From an uncultured Lactobacillus sp. (GTDB lineage Bacteria; Bacillota; Bacilli; Lactobacillales; Lactobacillaceae), in contig CALFSK010000040.1 of NCBI GenBank assembly GCA_937916845.1, positions 1-44,690 of the forward strand: 44,690 nucleotides of DNA. Reading direction: 5' to 3'. The notes beneath the pieces were generated by a model. It ran no database searches. It saw nothing but the letters and a program-made list of their open reading frames with translations, and was not told the DNA's origin. Positions 16,941-25,909 of this stretch are shown here, piece by piece (position 1 is the first letter of the stretch; each line of letters begins with the position of its first letter). A program made the translations under genes and the position numbers.

Positions 16941-16990
16941 ATAAAGCGGTCGTTTTCCCAGTTGACACACCGGAAAAACAACCGCTTTTA
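16941..16990 (-). terminator. Terminator of the degV-GNAT operon
   Basis: AAAGCGGT(T)GTTTT pairs with AAAACGACCGCTTT around a 13-base loop; T-rich on the exit side. Confidence 0.85.
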
Positions 16991-16991
16991 A

Positions 16992-17426
16992 TTATAATAA
17001 TGGCTTATTCATAACCACGACCGTCGCACCGTCTTCTTCAAACGGTCCCGCCGTGACGTGGTAACCGCAACGTTCATAAAAGGGCTGAGCACTTAATTCG
17101 CCATCGATTTTTCCTTGAGTAGCGCCGTGTTCGACTGCCCACCGTTCAGCAGCGGTCAGTAACACTTTTCCTAAGCCCTGCCCCCGGTACGCTTTACGGG
17201 TACAGACCCGGCCAAATCGCATCACGTGTTTTGCTTGTGGTTCTAATCGCAACGTGACTACTGGTAAGTCCGGCTGTAAATATAAAACGGCGTAGAGCCG
17301 TTCATCGGTATCCTTGTCGTCAAATTCAACGTCAGCGGGAATCCCGCGTTCCTCAACAAAAACGGCTTGACGCAGTGCGTAGGACGCTGCCCGGTTAGGT
17401 GATTCGTTAGAAAAAATAATTTTCAT
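16992..17426 (-). CDS. GNAT acetyltransferase, ElaA-like
   Basis: 144 residues. N-terminal ALRQAVFVEERGIPADVEFD (ElaA/YjcF-type) and the acetyl-CoA loop RKAYRGQGLGKVLL near residue 85, then PFYERCGYHV. Substrate unknown. The ATG overlaps the degV stop by one base (TAATG), so the two are translationally coupled. Confidence 0.87.
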   Translation of the reverse strand: MKIIFSNESPNRAASYALRQAVFVEERGIPADVEFDDKDTDERLYAVLYLQPDLPVVTLRLEPQAKHVMRFGRVCTRKAYRGQGLGKVLLTAAERWAVEHGATQGKIDGELSAQPFYERCGYHVTAGPFEEDGATVVVMNKPLL

Positions 17427-18295
17427 TATTTATACGCCTTGTCAATGTCTTTCAGCCAAGCTAAAGCTAACGACTTATCCCCTAGATGGGCACCAATGAC
17501 CGGACCAAAGTAGGTCAAGTCAATTGGCATGTCAGGATATTGTTTCTGCAACTTGGCTTTCCAAGCTTGCGCTGCTTCAAGGTTATTCCCTTGCACAATG
17601 ATTGCACGCAGCGGGTAATCCACCTTTGCCTGAGCTTCCGCAAACAGGTGCTCCACGCGCGCCAAGGCCTTTTTAGTTGACCGCACCTTTTCAAAGGCCA
17701 CGATTTCGTGTTTTTCATCAAAAGTTAGTAACGGTTTGATTCGTAAGACGCTCCCGATAAATGCGGAGGCGTTGGACAACCGACCACCCCGGACCAAGTT
17801 TTGTAGATCATCCACGATAAAGTATTCGCCCATGGACGCCCGCAAATCATCCAGCCGTGCCAAAATTTCCTCGACACTGTTGCCAGCCTTTGCCATTCGG
17901 GCAGCCTCTAAGGCTAAGTATCCCATTAAACGCACCGTAATTTGTGAATCATAGGGTACTAATTTAATGCGGTCGACCATATCCCGCATATTCATCAAAC
18001 TATTATAAAAACCGGAAATGGTGCTAGCCAGATGAATACTGATCACAGCATCGTAACCTTCGTCTCCGAGCCGGTTATAAAATTCAATCATTTCCCCAAC
18101 GGGTGGCTGGGACGTACTTGGAAATGACTTAAATGATTTCATATTGGCATAAAAATCCGCCGTCGTAATATCGACGCTTTCTTGATACACTTTCCCATCT
18201 ATAATCACCGGGATCGGCACAACGTGAATATCGTTATCGGCGACCTCTTGCGGTGTTAAATAGCTGGTGCTGTCAGTAACAACAGCAATCTTCAT
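17426..18295 (-). CDS. DegV family fatty-acid-binding protein
   Basis: About 289 residues. IAVVTDSTSYLTP at the start, SFPSTSQPPVGE near residue 60 and ISIHLASTISGFYNS near residue 90 are the classical DegV motifs that hold the fatty acid; this family includes FakB, which presents exogenous fatty acids to FakA kinase. No fakA is adjacent, so it is one of several stand-alone DegV paralogues usual in lactobacilli. ATG at 18295 sits six bases after AGGTG. First gene of the operon with the GNAT. Confidence 0.92.
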   Translation of the reverse strand: MKIAVVTDSTSYLTPQEVADNDIHVVPIPVIIDGKVYQESVDITTADFYANMKSFKSFPSTSQPPVGEMIEFYNRLGDEGYDAVISIHLASTISGFYNSLMNMRDMVDRIKLVPYDSQITVRLMGYLALEAARMAKAGNSVEEILARLDDLRASMGEYFIVDDLQNLVRGGRLSNASAFIGSVLRIKPLLTFDEKHEIVAFEKVRSTKKALARVEHLFAEAQAKVDYPLRAIIVQGNNLEAAQAWKAKLQKQYPDMPIDLTYFGPVIGAHLGDKSLALAWLKDIDKAYK

Positions 18296-18388
18296 GACAT
18301 ACACCTACTTCTCATCTTTAAAGTAATATTCATCATCATAGCATAAAATTAATTGAGACACTACCTTCCAAACTTTTTGGTCATTGGT

Positions 18389-18811
18389 TTAGGCTTCTAA
18401 GGTGCGGTCAACGGATTTATTTAATCGATTCAATAAGATTCGTAATAAGTTTTGTTCATCTTGGGGCCACTTATCAAAGACGGCGGCTTCATAGGCTTCA
18501 TAGGCAGCGTTAATGGCTTCGACCGCAGTGGTTCCCGCTGGTGTGACCGAATAGATCAATTGCCGCCGGTCGCGACCAACAGCTTCCTTACTCAACCGTT
18601 CCTTTTTAACTAAGCTCGCGAGTTGGCGACTTAACGTCGACGTGTCTAATTGCATCACGGTCGCTAACTTTTCTTGCGTATTATACCCAGCTTGCAGTTG
18701 CAATAAGAGTTGCCACTCTGCGACCGTCACGCCCTGTGCTTTCGTGATTTGTTTCAACATCGCGGTTTGCTGCTTCGCAGTTGCAGCTAGTGCGGCTAAA
18801 CTTGATTTCAT
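18389..18811 (-). CDS. MarR family transcriptional regulator
   Basis: 140 residues of winged-helix fold: VTVAEWQLLLQLQ (helix 2), YNTQEKLATVMQLDTSTLSRQLASLVKKERL (recognition region) and the wing GRDRRQLIYSVTPAG. Divergent from rqcH. Two candidate operators of the same half-site (AAACYAGT) lie upstream at 18863-18908 and cover its promoter (minus-strand TATAAT at 18851-18846), so autoregulation is likely. Ligand and other targets unknown. Confidence 0.88.
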   Translation of the reverse strand: MKSSLAALAATAKQQTAMLKQITKAQGVTVAEWQLLLQLQAGYNTQEKLATVMQLDTSTLSRQLASLVKKERLSKEAVGRDRRQLIYSVTPAGTTAVEAINAAYEAYEAAVFDKWPQDEQNLLRILLNRLNKSVDRTLEA

Positions 18812-18862
18812 AATGAATGCCCTCCTAAAAAAACTATTCCTATGTATTATACAATATCTACT

Positions 18863-18908
18863 AAACCAGTGCGACTGGTTTTCCGTAAAAATATTGTTAA
18901 ACTAGTTT
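18863..18908. promoter_or_regulatory. Candidate MarR operators
   Basis: AAACCAGT-GCG-ACTGGTTT (18863-18881, perfect 8-bp dyad) and AAACTAGTTT (18899-18908, 10-bp palindrome), sharing the half-site AAACYAGT and lying about 50-100 bp before the marR start. Confidence 0.6.
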
Positions 18909-19064
18909 TTGCATATAGCATGGATTTTAAGTTGACCTTGCTAATTTCCGCCAGATAACGGGCAGGGAACTTGTTTTAACCCCGCCGAAAACGGTATACT
19001 ATTAGGCGGTTGACTGCGATTAACGCAGTTATGAACGAAACTTTAGATGAAAGCGAGTGATCAC

Positions 19065-20771
19065 ATGTCTTTTGATGGATTATTTACCCACGCCATGGTC
19101 ACCGAATTACGCCAAAACTTATTAAACGGTCGGATTGCTAAAATTAACCAACCGTATCAAAACGAGTTGATTTTAACCGTTCGGGCTAACCGGAAAAACT
19201 GGCCACTGCTCCTATCCGCGGATCCGACGTACCCTCGGATTCAAGTGACTGAAATTCCGTACATTAACCCAGCGGTTCCAACTAACTTTGCCATGATGAT
19301 GCGGAAGTATTTGCAGGGCGCCATCATCACCGATATTCAACAACCGGCTAATGACCGGGTCGTCCAACTGACGATTACGACCCGAAATGAATTAGGCGAT
19401 GCCGAACAGCTCTTATTAATTATTGAAATTATGGCACGTCACAGTAACGTCATTTTAATTGACCAAAAAACGAGTCGGATTCTCGACGTGGTTAAACACG
19501 TTGGTGCCGACCAAAACCGTTACCGGCTACTATTGCCAGGTGCAACGTATATCGAGCCACCGAAGCAGGATAAGCTTGATCCGTTTAAGCCAAATACTGA
19601 CTATTTGGACCTCGTCAAACAGTATCCAAACGAAGACGTTCTGGCTAAACAGTTACAACAGCACTACCAAGGCTTAGGCCGTGACAGTGCGCAACAATTG
19701 GCCGCTGACCTACACCAACCGGGTGATTTGAGCCAACACTACCAGGCTTTCTTAGACCAGTTCGATCATCCCCAAGCGACTTTGCTGACTTTGCCAAATC
19801 GCAAAACGATGTTTGCCGCTGGGCGGTTTGACCACTTTGGCGACCAACACCGTGAATTTGATTCGTTGAGTCACCTACTTGACTTCTATTACGCTGACGC
19901 CGCGCAACGTGAACGGGTTCAACAACAAGCCGGTAACCTGATTCGGGTCGTTCGTAATGACTTGAAGAAGAACCGTAATAAGATGAAGAAGTTGCAACAA
20001 ACTTTGGCCAATACCAAGCAAGCCGACGAGTTGCGGCTCAAAGGTGAAATCTTGACGACTTATTTACACGAAGTCAAACGCGGGATGACTGAGATCTCCT
20101 TGCCTGATTATTATCACGATAACCAGCCCCTGAAGATTCAGTTATCCAATCAGCTTTCACCTTCGCGTAACGCACAAAAATACTTCTCACGTTATCAGAA
20201 GCAAAAAAACGCGGTCATTTACGTGGGTGAACAGATTAAGTTGACCCAGGCAGAAATCGACTACTTGGATAACATCCAAACGCAGATTGAATTGGCTACC
20301 CCCGCAGACATTGCTGAAATCCGCGAAGAGTTGACCCAGCAAGGTTACCTCAAACAGCGCAAGACTAAGAAAAAACAACGCAGTTCCCGTAAACCAAGTC
20401 AGCCACAAGAATTTGTTGCTAGCGACGGCACTGAAATTTCAGTCGGTAAGAATAACCGTCAAAATGATCAGTTAACGTTAAAGACAGCGCACAAGACGGA
20501 TTACTGGTTGCATACGCAGAAGATTCCGGGGTCACACGTCATCATCCACTCTGATGATCCTAGTGAACAAACCTTGAATGAGGCTGCTAACTTAGCCGCG
20601 TACTTCTCCAAGGCGCGCGATTCAGCGACCGTGCCCGTGGATTACGTGCAGGTTCGTCGGATTCGTAAGCCCAACGGCGCTAAACCGGGCTTCGTGATCT
20701 ACGAAGGTCAAAAGACCCTGTACGTCTCACCTAGTGCGGATTTAGTTGAACAATTAACACCGAAAAAATAA
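19065..20771 (+). CDS. rqcH: RqcH/FbpA (NFACT) ribosome quality control factor
   Basis: 568 residues in the standard NFACT order: NFACT-N domain (SFDGLFTHAMVTEL...), HhH region, long coiled coil (about 290-430, e.g. KKNRNKMKKLQQTLANTKQ), then the NFACT-R domain with a Lys-rich loop and DYWLHTQKIPGSHVII. RqcH binds obstructed 50S subunits and recruits Ala-tRNA to add C-terminal alanine tails; older names call it fibronectin-binding protein. Start at the ATG of MSFDGLFTH, which is highly conserved; the frame extends six codons further without support. Own terminator. Confidence 0.95.
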   Translation: MSFDGLFTHAMVTELRQNLLNGRIAKINQPYQNELILTVRANRKNWPLLLSADPTYPRIQVTEIPYINPAVPTNFAMMMRKYLQGAIITDIQQPANDRVVQLTITTRNELGDAEQLLLIIEIMARHSNVILIDQKTSRILDVVKHVGADQNRYRLLLPGATYIEPPKQDKLDPFKPNTDYLDLVKQYPNEDVLAKQLQQHYQGLGRDSAQQLAADLHQPGDLSQHYQAFLDQFDHPQATLLTLPNRKTMFAAGRFDHFGDQHREFDSLSHLLDFYYADAAQRERVQQQAGNLIRVVRNDLKKNRNKMKKLQQTLANTKQADELRLKGEILTTYLHEVKRGMTEISLPDYYHDNQPLKIQLSNQLSPSRNAQKYFSRYQKQKNAVIYVGEQIKLTQAEIDYLDNIQTQIELATPADIAEIREELTQQGYLKQRKTKKKQRSSRKPSQPQEFVASDGTEISVGKNNRQNDQLTLKTAHKTDYWLHTQKIPGSHVIIHSDDPSEQTLNEAANLAAYFSKARDSATVPVDYVQVRRIRKPNGAKPGFVIYEGQKTLYVSPSADLVEQLTPKK

Positions 20772-20783
20772 AAAATGACTTTC

Positions 20784-20851
20784 AAAAGCGCCGGTTCAGC
20801 AACCACCATCCCTAATGAGGACGTGATTGTTGAACCGGCGCTTTTTTTATT
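20784..20851 (+). terminator. Terminator of rqcH
   Basis: AAAGCGCCGGTTCA(G)CAA and TTG(T)TGAACCGGCGCTTT arms around a long loop, then T tract. Confidence 0.9.
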
Positions 20852-20855
20852 ATGA

Positions 20856-21210
20856 TCAGTCTTTTTACCTTAAGAGACATGTCAGCTATCTATAATGGTC
20901 AACCGGATTATGTTCACTATGATTATTCGTCATGTGAATAGAATCACTTTTTAAGAGACTTTTGCTTGGACGAAATAAGTCATCGTTTTATCAACAAGAT
21001 AAAAGTTGCATCAATATTGTGGCAACACGTCAAGAACACAAACCAACCAAAAAATATAGGCCATCTTTATTAACGGACAGTTTTGAACTTGCTAAAGACT
21101 ATCATTAGTTTTTGTACTAATTTCCAGCTTCATACTGCGACATCGCCTTCAATAATAGCTAGCCACTCAAAAATCCAAATTAAGATCGTCATTTTTCAGT
21201 TCCGTACTGC
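20856..21210. other. Gene-poor stretch with possible frameshifted remnant
   Basis: About 350 bp without a supportable gene. Short open stretches on the plus strand (one from ATG 20879, a second of about 55 codons ending near 21108 with SCINIVATRQEHKPTKKY) read like protein but are in different frames and interrupted by stops. No family recognised. Confidence 0.3.
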
Positions 21211-21471
21211 TCACAATGATGACAGTATTAAGAATTTGATCAAGGTGAGCACCACCAATGCTAAAGTTCCAATCAAGCTAGATCGATTCAGCCAATCTGG
21301 CGTCCAAGTCGCTGGAAATACAATGAACTGACCATTTAAAACCAGTAGACTACTAAATGCCAAGCCAGCTAAAACCCATTTTGCGGTAATCATCAGGCTA
21401 ACTAGTAATAAGCCGCCCACTAACAGGGCGAAGCCAATCTGTAGTTTAGTGCGTGACTGATTAACTGCCAT
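21211..21471 (-). CDS. Small membrane protein
   Basis: About 86 residues with three hydrophobic segments; start at the ATG of MAVNQSRTKLQIG after AAGGGGTGG. The frame is open further upstream but without a better site. No family recognised; no partner gene adjacent. Confidence 0.6.
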   Translation of the reverse strand: MAVNQSRTKLQIGFALLVGGLLLVSLMITAKWVLAGLAFSSLLVLNGQFIVFPATWTPDWLNRSSLIGTLALVVLTLIKFLILSSL

Positions 21472-21789
21472 CGCTACCACCCCTTCTTTTGATGCCGCCA
21501 TTATAAGCACTAGTAATGAGGGTTGTGGTGACCGGGAACTTGGTTACTTCAGTGACCGTTTATGGCAACTGCTGTGCCACATTTGTTGCCACTAACGACA
21601 AATCTTCGAATAATACTTGCTGCTGCACCGTTTGGCTTTAAAGCTGTCGGTCAACCGTTCCATTGCAATAAAAAAGTGAACGTGACCGCTTAACAGGTCT
21701 CGCTCACTTTTAGGACAAGCCCATCAAAACAAGCTTGTCTTTTTTGATATTCAAACCTAAATATCAATTAAATGACATTTCAACATACT
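21472..21789. other. Intergenic region with one terminator
   Basis: Holds the terminator of the immunity-like gene (21668-21711) and, further left, upstream sequence of the small membrane gene. A few GTGACCG repeats occur near 21528-21560. No gene supported. Confidence 0.4.
21668..21711 (-). terminator. Terminator of the immunity-like gene
   Basis: AAAAGTGAGCG-A-GACC and GGTC-ACGTTCACTTTT arms, T-rich exit on the minus strand. Confidence 0.75.
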
Positions 21790-22128
21790 TTACGAATACT
21801 TGACGGTACTCCCCAGTTTCATTGGAATAAAACCGTAGTGCGTGTACCGGTCAATGACCTGTGCATCCACCTTTTTTAGCCGTGGTGCAATATAGTTAAA
21901 TAGTTTCTGATAAGGTACCGGTAACCCCGTGATTCGATTCTTAATCGTCAACGACAAATCGGCCTGCAATAGTTCCCGGCGTAACCCAACCATGATCTTA
22001 ACAGCATCGGCCCCATTAGTCAGCTCCTGGGAAGCCTGTGCTAATTTGATTCTAACATCATGATACTTAGGCGCCGTCACTTGTTCGTAAGCCCCAATAA
22101 TCAAGTTGTTCAGTTCTGATTCTGCCAT
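21790..22128 (-). CDS. Putative bacteriocin immunity protein (EntA_Immun-like)
   Basis: 112 residues, all-helical by appearance, no membrane segment. The central stretch (LAQASQELTNGADAVKIMV, GLRRELLQAD...) followed by LPVPYQKLFNYI resembles the four-helix bundle immunity proteins of class IIa bacteriocins (enterocin A / sakacin P type). No bacteriocin precursor with a double-glycine leader is visible next to it, so it would be an orphan immunity gene. GGGGTGA lies six bases before the ATG. The family call is by pattern only and moderately secure. Confidence 0.5.
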   Translation of the reverse strand: MAESELNNLIIGAYEQVTAPKYHDVRIKLAQASQELTNGADAVKIMVGLRRELLQADLSLTIKNRITGLPVPYQKLFNYIAPRLKKVDAQVIDRYTHYGFIPMKLGSTVKYS

Positions 22129-22272
22129 TTTATCACCCCGTTACACGACTCAACGTCACATTATAACGTTGAACGTGTTGAATAAATTAATTCTAACTAC
22201 TTTAATTGTACACCCGGACCAAAATGACAGTCGAATAATTTTGACGTAACCGCATAGTTTAACATCCCTTAC

Positions 22273-22316
22273 TAAAAAACCTTCCCAAGCAACTAGGTCC
22301 GTTGTCTGAGAAGGTT
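22273..22316 (-). terminator. Terminator of the YtrA-ABC operon
   Basis: AACCTTC / GAAGGTT arms with inner pairing, then TTTTTT on the minus strand after the last permease gene. Confidence 0.8.
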
Positions 22317-22340
22317 CAATTCAATTATTCAATACAAAGG

Positions 22341-23417
22341 CTATCTTAGCTGGCCCATCAGTTCCCATAACCGTCGACTCCACTTCGGACGATAAATCCA
22401 AACAGTTAAGACGACTAAGCCTAAAATCCATCCCAATACCAGACTAGGCCAACTGGTATTGCTCAGAATAAAGCCCCGAAAAATCCGACTTAAGATAACC
22501 CCTAGAGGAACACTCATAATCAGTAGCAAGATTAACCGCAAACTGCGATGAACGACTAACTGGGACCGCTGCTCCGCGGAATAACCTGAAACTAGCCACT
22601 GCGCAAGCCCCCAAGTGATTCCGATGATCAGGAGTGCTAAGCCACAGCCTAACGCCCAGTGCCGTGACAAATAATTAGCGGCAATCGCTGTCGTTGCGTT
22701 TTGCCAAACACTCTGTGGCATCCACCAATATAAATATAGGGAAAGCGTCAACGCCCCTGCCACAATCACATTATTAATGACCACGGTTGCCAAACTAGCA
22801 ATTGCAAAGACACAAAGTGCAACCACGGCATCCCCCGTTAAATCCTGCAACCAAGCTTGCCATTTAAAATAAGTAAAGTAGGCGGCGGGAATCTGTGACC
22901 TCAAAATAGCAAGATTGACTAAACTCCCCATAACAACACCACCAACCACCGCAAGCCCATATTGTAACCACTGTTGACGATAAATTTCAGAGCGACGATA
23001 CCCCAACGTTTGTAAAAACTCATTTAAGTAGCGGCGCCGTGCATACCAAATCATCACGGTTCCGGCCAAAATTCCAATCACAAAGTAATATTGATTAATC
23101 TGCGTGCCAAAGTTGCCACGAATCGTTTTGGTCTTTTTAGTGGGTTGCTGCCGATAAACTTGCAGTTGTCGTTCCTGATAATCTTTTAAAAAGGCCTGTT
23201 TTGACGAATAGCGCTTACCGACTGAGTCAACATAATCATGATGTTTACGACGATACTGCACCTGACTATCAATCAACCGGGGATCACTTTGCGTGTGCCA
23301 AGCCTGACTGCCGTACAAACTCTGAACCGCAGCACTACCCACTAGCCCAATCAAAATCAGTAACAATATTGACCAGTGCTGACGCCAAACTAACCGGCGT
23401 AACGTTTTATGCGCCAT
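22341..23417 (-). CDS. ABC transporter permease subunit (second)
   Basis: 358 residues: one N-terminal membrane helix, a roughly 90-residue extracytoplasmic Lys/Arg/Tyr-rich domain, then about six helices (ABC-2-like). The pattern RYLNEFLQTLGYRRSEIYRQQW after the second helix parallels HYAEFMLGLGATRNQLFLVQ in the neighbouring permease, so the two are paralogues and probably a heterodimer. Start overlaps the upstream permease by 11 bp; AAAGGGGG precedes the ATG. Last gene of the operon. Substrate unknown; antimicrobial-peptide or cell-envelope stress functions are typical of YtrA-controlled systems. Confidence 0.82.
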   Translation of the reverse strand: MAHKTLRRLVWRQHWSILLLILIGLVGSAAVQSLYGSQAWHTQSDPRLIDSQVQYRRKHHDYVDSVGKRYSSKQAFLKDYQERQLQVYRQQPTKKTKTIRGNFGTQINQYYFVIGILAGTVMIWYARRRYLNEFLQTLGYRRSEIYRQQWLQYGLAVVGGVVMGSLVNLAILRSQIPAAYFTYFKWQAWLQDLTGDAVVALCVFAIASLATVVINNVIVAGALTLSLYLYWWMPQSVWQNATTAIAANYLSRHWALGCGLALLIIGITWGLAQWLVSGYSAEQRSQLVVHRSLRLILLLIMSVPLGVILSRIFRGFILSNTSWPSLVLGWILGLVVLTVWIYRPKWSRRLWELMGQLR

Positions 23418-24477
23418 GCTGCACCCCCTTTAATCGCTGTTTCTGAATAGTTAAGCCCAATAATAGGACCACCAGTAAAATCGCCATCCCCAAAATCTCA
23501 AACCATGGCAATACTCCCGGTATAAACGGCTGTAAAAAGATATCTCCTAATATGGCCCCACCAGCAATCGTGACGACACCAATCAAGCCAACCTTTCTAA
23601 ACAATGTTTCACCACCAAACGGTGTCAGTTCAGCACTCCAAGTCCGTTGTAACTGCCAAATTGCACCACAAGCTAGTATCGAGAGCCCTAACACCAAACT
23701 GCTTGCCACGTAATAATGCGCATAAAACCAAAAACCTACCGGAAGCACATTGTCACCGAAAAGCAGCATGGCGTAACCGGATTCACTGCCGACGCCCTCT
23801 AAAAACCGCCATGATAGCCCACTTAAAATGGTCGCTAACCAAAACCGATTATTCAACAAGCCAACGAACCAACCGAGCACTAGCATTCCAAAGCTAATCG
23901 CCACAATGGCAACGTTGCTCCCAAAGAGGCCGGCCAGATTACGGTAAGTTTGGTATTTTTCTGGTATCACGGCAATAACCCATCCCCAGTAGCTTAACTG
24001 TGCCACTGCAACCGTGAGGGTCAACGCCAAGGCCTGACCTAGCTGAACGAGAAACAATTGATTGCGCGTCGCGCCTAGCCCCAACATGAACTCAGCGTAG
24101 TGTGTCCGACGTCCCCAAAAGGCGAACGCTAGCCCCGCAATCATCATAAATAGGTAATACCAATTATTTCCAGTTACACCGATTCGAGTTTCATAACCAT
24201 GAACTTTAAACTGATTCTTACTAAAAAGCTGGTACTGTTCAGTATTATATTCGGCTAAGCTGACCTGATGACCGTGAAGTTGATAGTTTTCGGGATGTTT
24301 ACGGTAGTCGGAAGCTTGATAGGCTTTCATCTGGGACGTTTGTTGCAGGCCCTGTTGATGGCCCTGGGTCGTTTTAACTGCGGCACCCATGCCAATCACG
24401 ATAAGCACCGCCATTAACCCGATGACCCACCGCCAACTTTGTGACCACCACAAGCGATGTACTTGTCTACAAGTCAT
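23407..24477 (-). CDS. ABC transporter permease subunit (first)
   Basis: 356 residues with the same architecture as its neighbour: N-terminal helix, a polar extracytoplasmic region of about 90 residues, and about six further helices. The ATG follows the ATPase stop codon with no gap (TAAATG), so translation is coupled. The GLGATRN segment between helices 2 and 3 is the coupling-helix-like signature seen in both permeases. Together with the ATPase it would form an exporter-type complex. Confidence 0.82.
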   Translation of the reverse strand: MTCRQVHRLWWSQSWRWVIGLMAVLIVIGMGAAVKTTQGHQQGLQQTSQMKAYQASDYRKHPENYQLHGHQVSLAEYNTEQYQLFSKNQFKVHGYETRIGVTGNNWYYLFMMIAGLAFAFWGRRTHYAEFMLGLGATRNQLFLVQLGQALALTLTVAVAQLSYWGWVIAVIPEKYQTYRNLAGLFGSNVAIVAISFGMLVLGWFVGLLNNRFWLATILSGLSWRFLEGVGSESGYAMLLFGDNVLPVGFWFYAHYYVASSLVLGLSILACGAIWQLQRTWSAELTPFGGETLFRKVGLIGVVTIAGGAILGDIFLQPFIPGVLPWFEILGMAILLVVLLLGLTIQKQRLKGVQHGA

Positions 24478-25371
24478 TTACTCACCACCTAAAAGGTTCC
24501 GGGCATCCCCCAGCTTCACCCGGAAAACATTGGTAATTGTCAACGGACAGTCCGTCATCATAACTGGATCAGCAGCCTTTAATTCAGCATCCAGCTCATC
24601 CGTATAGTCATCAAAGTAAACTTCCAATACCCGACCGTAAACGTTGATCAGTTGACCATGATCTTTGATCACCGCTGGAACCGTTTTGGTTTTAAAAACC
24701 AGTTGCAGTTTTCGAGCGCGCTGTCTTAAAGCCTCTAAATCGTAATTAGCAACCAAGTGTTGATCCTTTAAGAACAAGGCTTGTTCACATAACCCGTCCA
24801 GTTCGTCCAAATTGTGTGATGAAATCAAAAAACTAATCTGTCGGTCAGCGGCGGCGCTTACGATTAGGGCGACAATCCGTTCACGCACGAGAATGTCTAA
24901 ACCATCAAAAGGTTCATCCAAGATGACGTAGGGTGCATCACTCGCTAAAGCTAACAAAATTTGGCTTAACATTCGCTGCCCCTTAGATAATTGTCGATAA
25001 TGACTTTTCAAGGTTAACCGTTCAGTTTTCAAAAGTTGCTCAAACCGGGACGTGTCAAAGTTTGTATAACCAATGGCGTACTGCGTTGCGATTTGGCCAA
25101 GTGTCTGATTGCCAAAGAAATTATTTTGCGTATCAATATAAAATAACTTTTGGCGTGCGGCCGGATGTTGACTAACATCTTGCCCGTCAATCGTCATCGT
25201 CCCCGCATCAGGACGATAATGGTCCGCCATGGTGCGAAACAACGTCGTTTTCCCCGCGCCGTTTCGTCCAACCAGCCCAATAATCCGGGTTGCAGGCCAT
25301 TCAAAACTAATTTCAGTCAAGATGGGCTGCTGATTAATCATTTTACTTAATCCACTAACTTTAATGCTCAT
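24478..25371 (-). CDS. ABC transporter ATP-binding protein
   Basis: 297 residues. Walker A GRNGAGKTT (about 35-43), signature LSKGQRML (about 128-135) with Lys replacing the usual Gly of LSGGQ, Walker B YVILDEPFDGLD, and the switch His in SSHNLDEL. The C-terminal 70 residues form an extra domain seen in YtrB/EcsA-type ATPases. It overlaps the regulator gene by 11 bp and abuts the first permease. Confidence 0.93.
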   Translation of the reverse strand: MSIKVSGLSKMINQQPILTEISFEWPATRIIGLVGRNGAGKTTLFRTMADHYRPDAGTMTIDGQDVSQHPAARQKLFYIDTQNNFFGNQTLGQIATQYAIGYTNFDTSRFEQLLKTERLTLKSHYRQLSKGQRMLSQILLALASDAPYVILDEPFDGLDILVRERIVALIVSAAADRQISFLISSHNLDELDGLCEQALFLKDQHLVANYDLEALRQRARKLQLVFKTKTVPAVIKDHGQLINVYGRVLEVYFDDYTDELDAELKAADPVMMTDCPLTITNVFRVKLGDARNLLGGE

Positions 25372-25741
25372 CTACTTTGCCTCCTTGATAAGCTTTCGCA
25401 ACCCAGTCCTGTACCTGTTGTTCCGTGATGCCTAAAAATTGTGCTTCCGTTAAGATAGTCTCAAATTTAGTTTGAACTTCCGCTACCGCAATTGGGTTAA
25501 GCGTTGTTTCCGTCGGCGTATTCACAAAGGTCCCCCGTCCTTTAATGGTATAAACTGCGTGTTGACTCTCCAATAATTGATACGTTTTACTGACCGTGTT
25601 CGGGTTCAGGTGCATGGTTGTCGCCATCGACCGAATTGACGGTAATTTATCCCCTGGTTGCAAAGTCCCCTGAACGATCTGCTGCTTAATCTGCATCAAC
25701 AATTGTTCATAGTAAGGCGCTCCGGACGTCGCAAAAGCCAT
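25361..25741 (-). CDS. ytrA: YtrA-type GntR regulator
   Basis: 126 residues: winged HTH with PYYEQLLMQIKQQI and GDKLPSIRSMATTMHLNPNTV, followed by a short helical C-terminal dimer domain of about 45 residues as in the YtrA subfamily. It heads the operon and is predicted to repress it through the operator at 25769-25793. GAGGTG precedes the ATG by six bases. YtrA systems respond to cell-envelope antibiotics in Bacillus subtilis; the inducer here is unknown. Confidence 0.92.
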   Translation of the reverse strand: MAFATSGAPYYEQLLMQIKQQIVQGTLQPGDKLPSIRSMATTMHLNPNTVSKTYQLLESQHAVYTIKGRGTFVNTPTETTLNPIAVAEVQTKFETILTEAQFLGITEQQVQDWVAKAYQGGKVDEH

Positions 25742-25768
25742 TTTGACACCTCATTTCAGTGTGTATTA

Positions 25769-25793
25769 AGTGTTCTATTTCAACTAGTACACT
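25769..25793 (-). promoter_or_regulatory. Candidate YtrA operator
   Basis: On the minus strand AGTGTA-N13-AACACT, one base off the AGTGTA-N13-TACACT inverted repeat I recall for YtrA in B. subtilis. It lies 28-52 bp before ytrA, in the expected promoter zone. Confidence 0.7.
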
Positions 25794-25824
25794 ATCATCA
25801 ATTTTAAAGAATTGCAACCAAAAT

Positions 25825-25877
25825 TAAAAGATCAACTAGCAACCTAACTTCATTGGGCCGCCGTTGATCCTTTTTTC
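25825..25877. terminator. Hairpin terminator
   Basis: GATCAAC/GTTGATC arms enclosing about 26 bases, T tracts on both strands; follows the truncated Nudix gene on the minus strand. Confidence 0.65.
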
Positions 25878-25909
25878 GGTAATTTGAATTTATTGCGTTA
25901 TAAATCGTT

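Noticed and set aside
21083..21331. 82-codon plus-strand open frame
   Set aside because: Overlaps the better-supported small membrane protein on the other strand; no SD.
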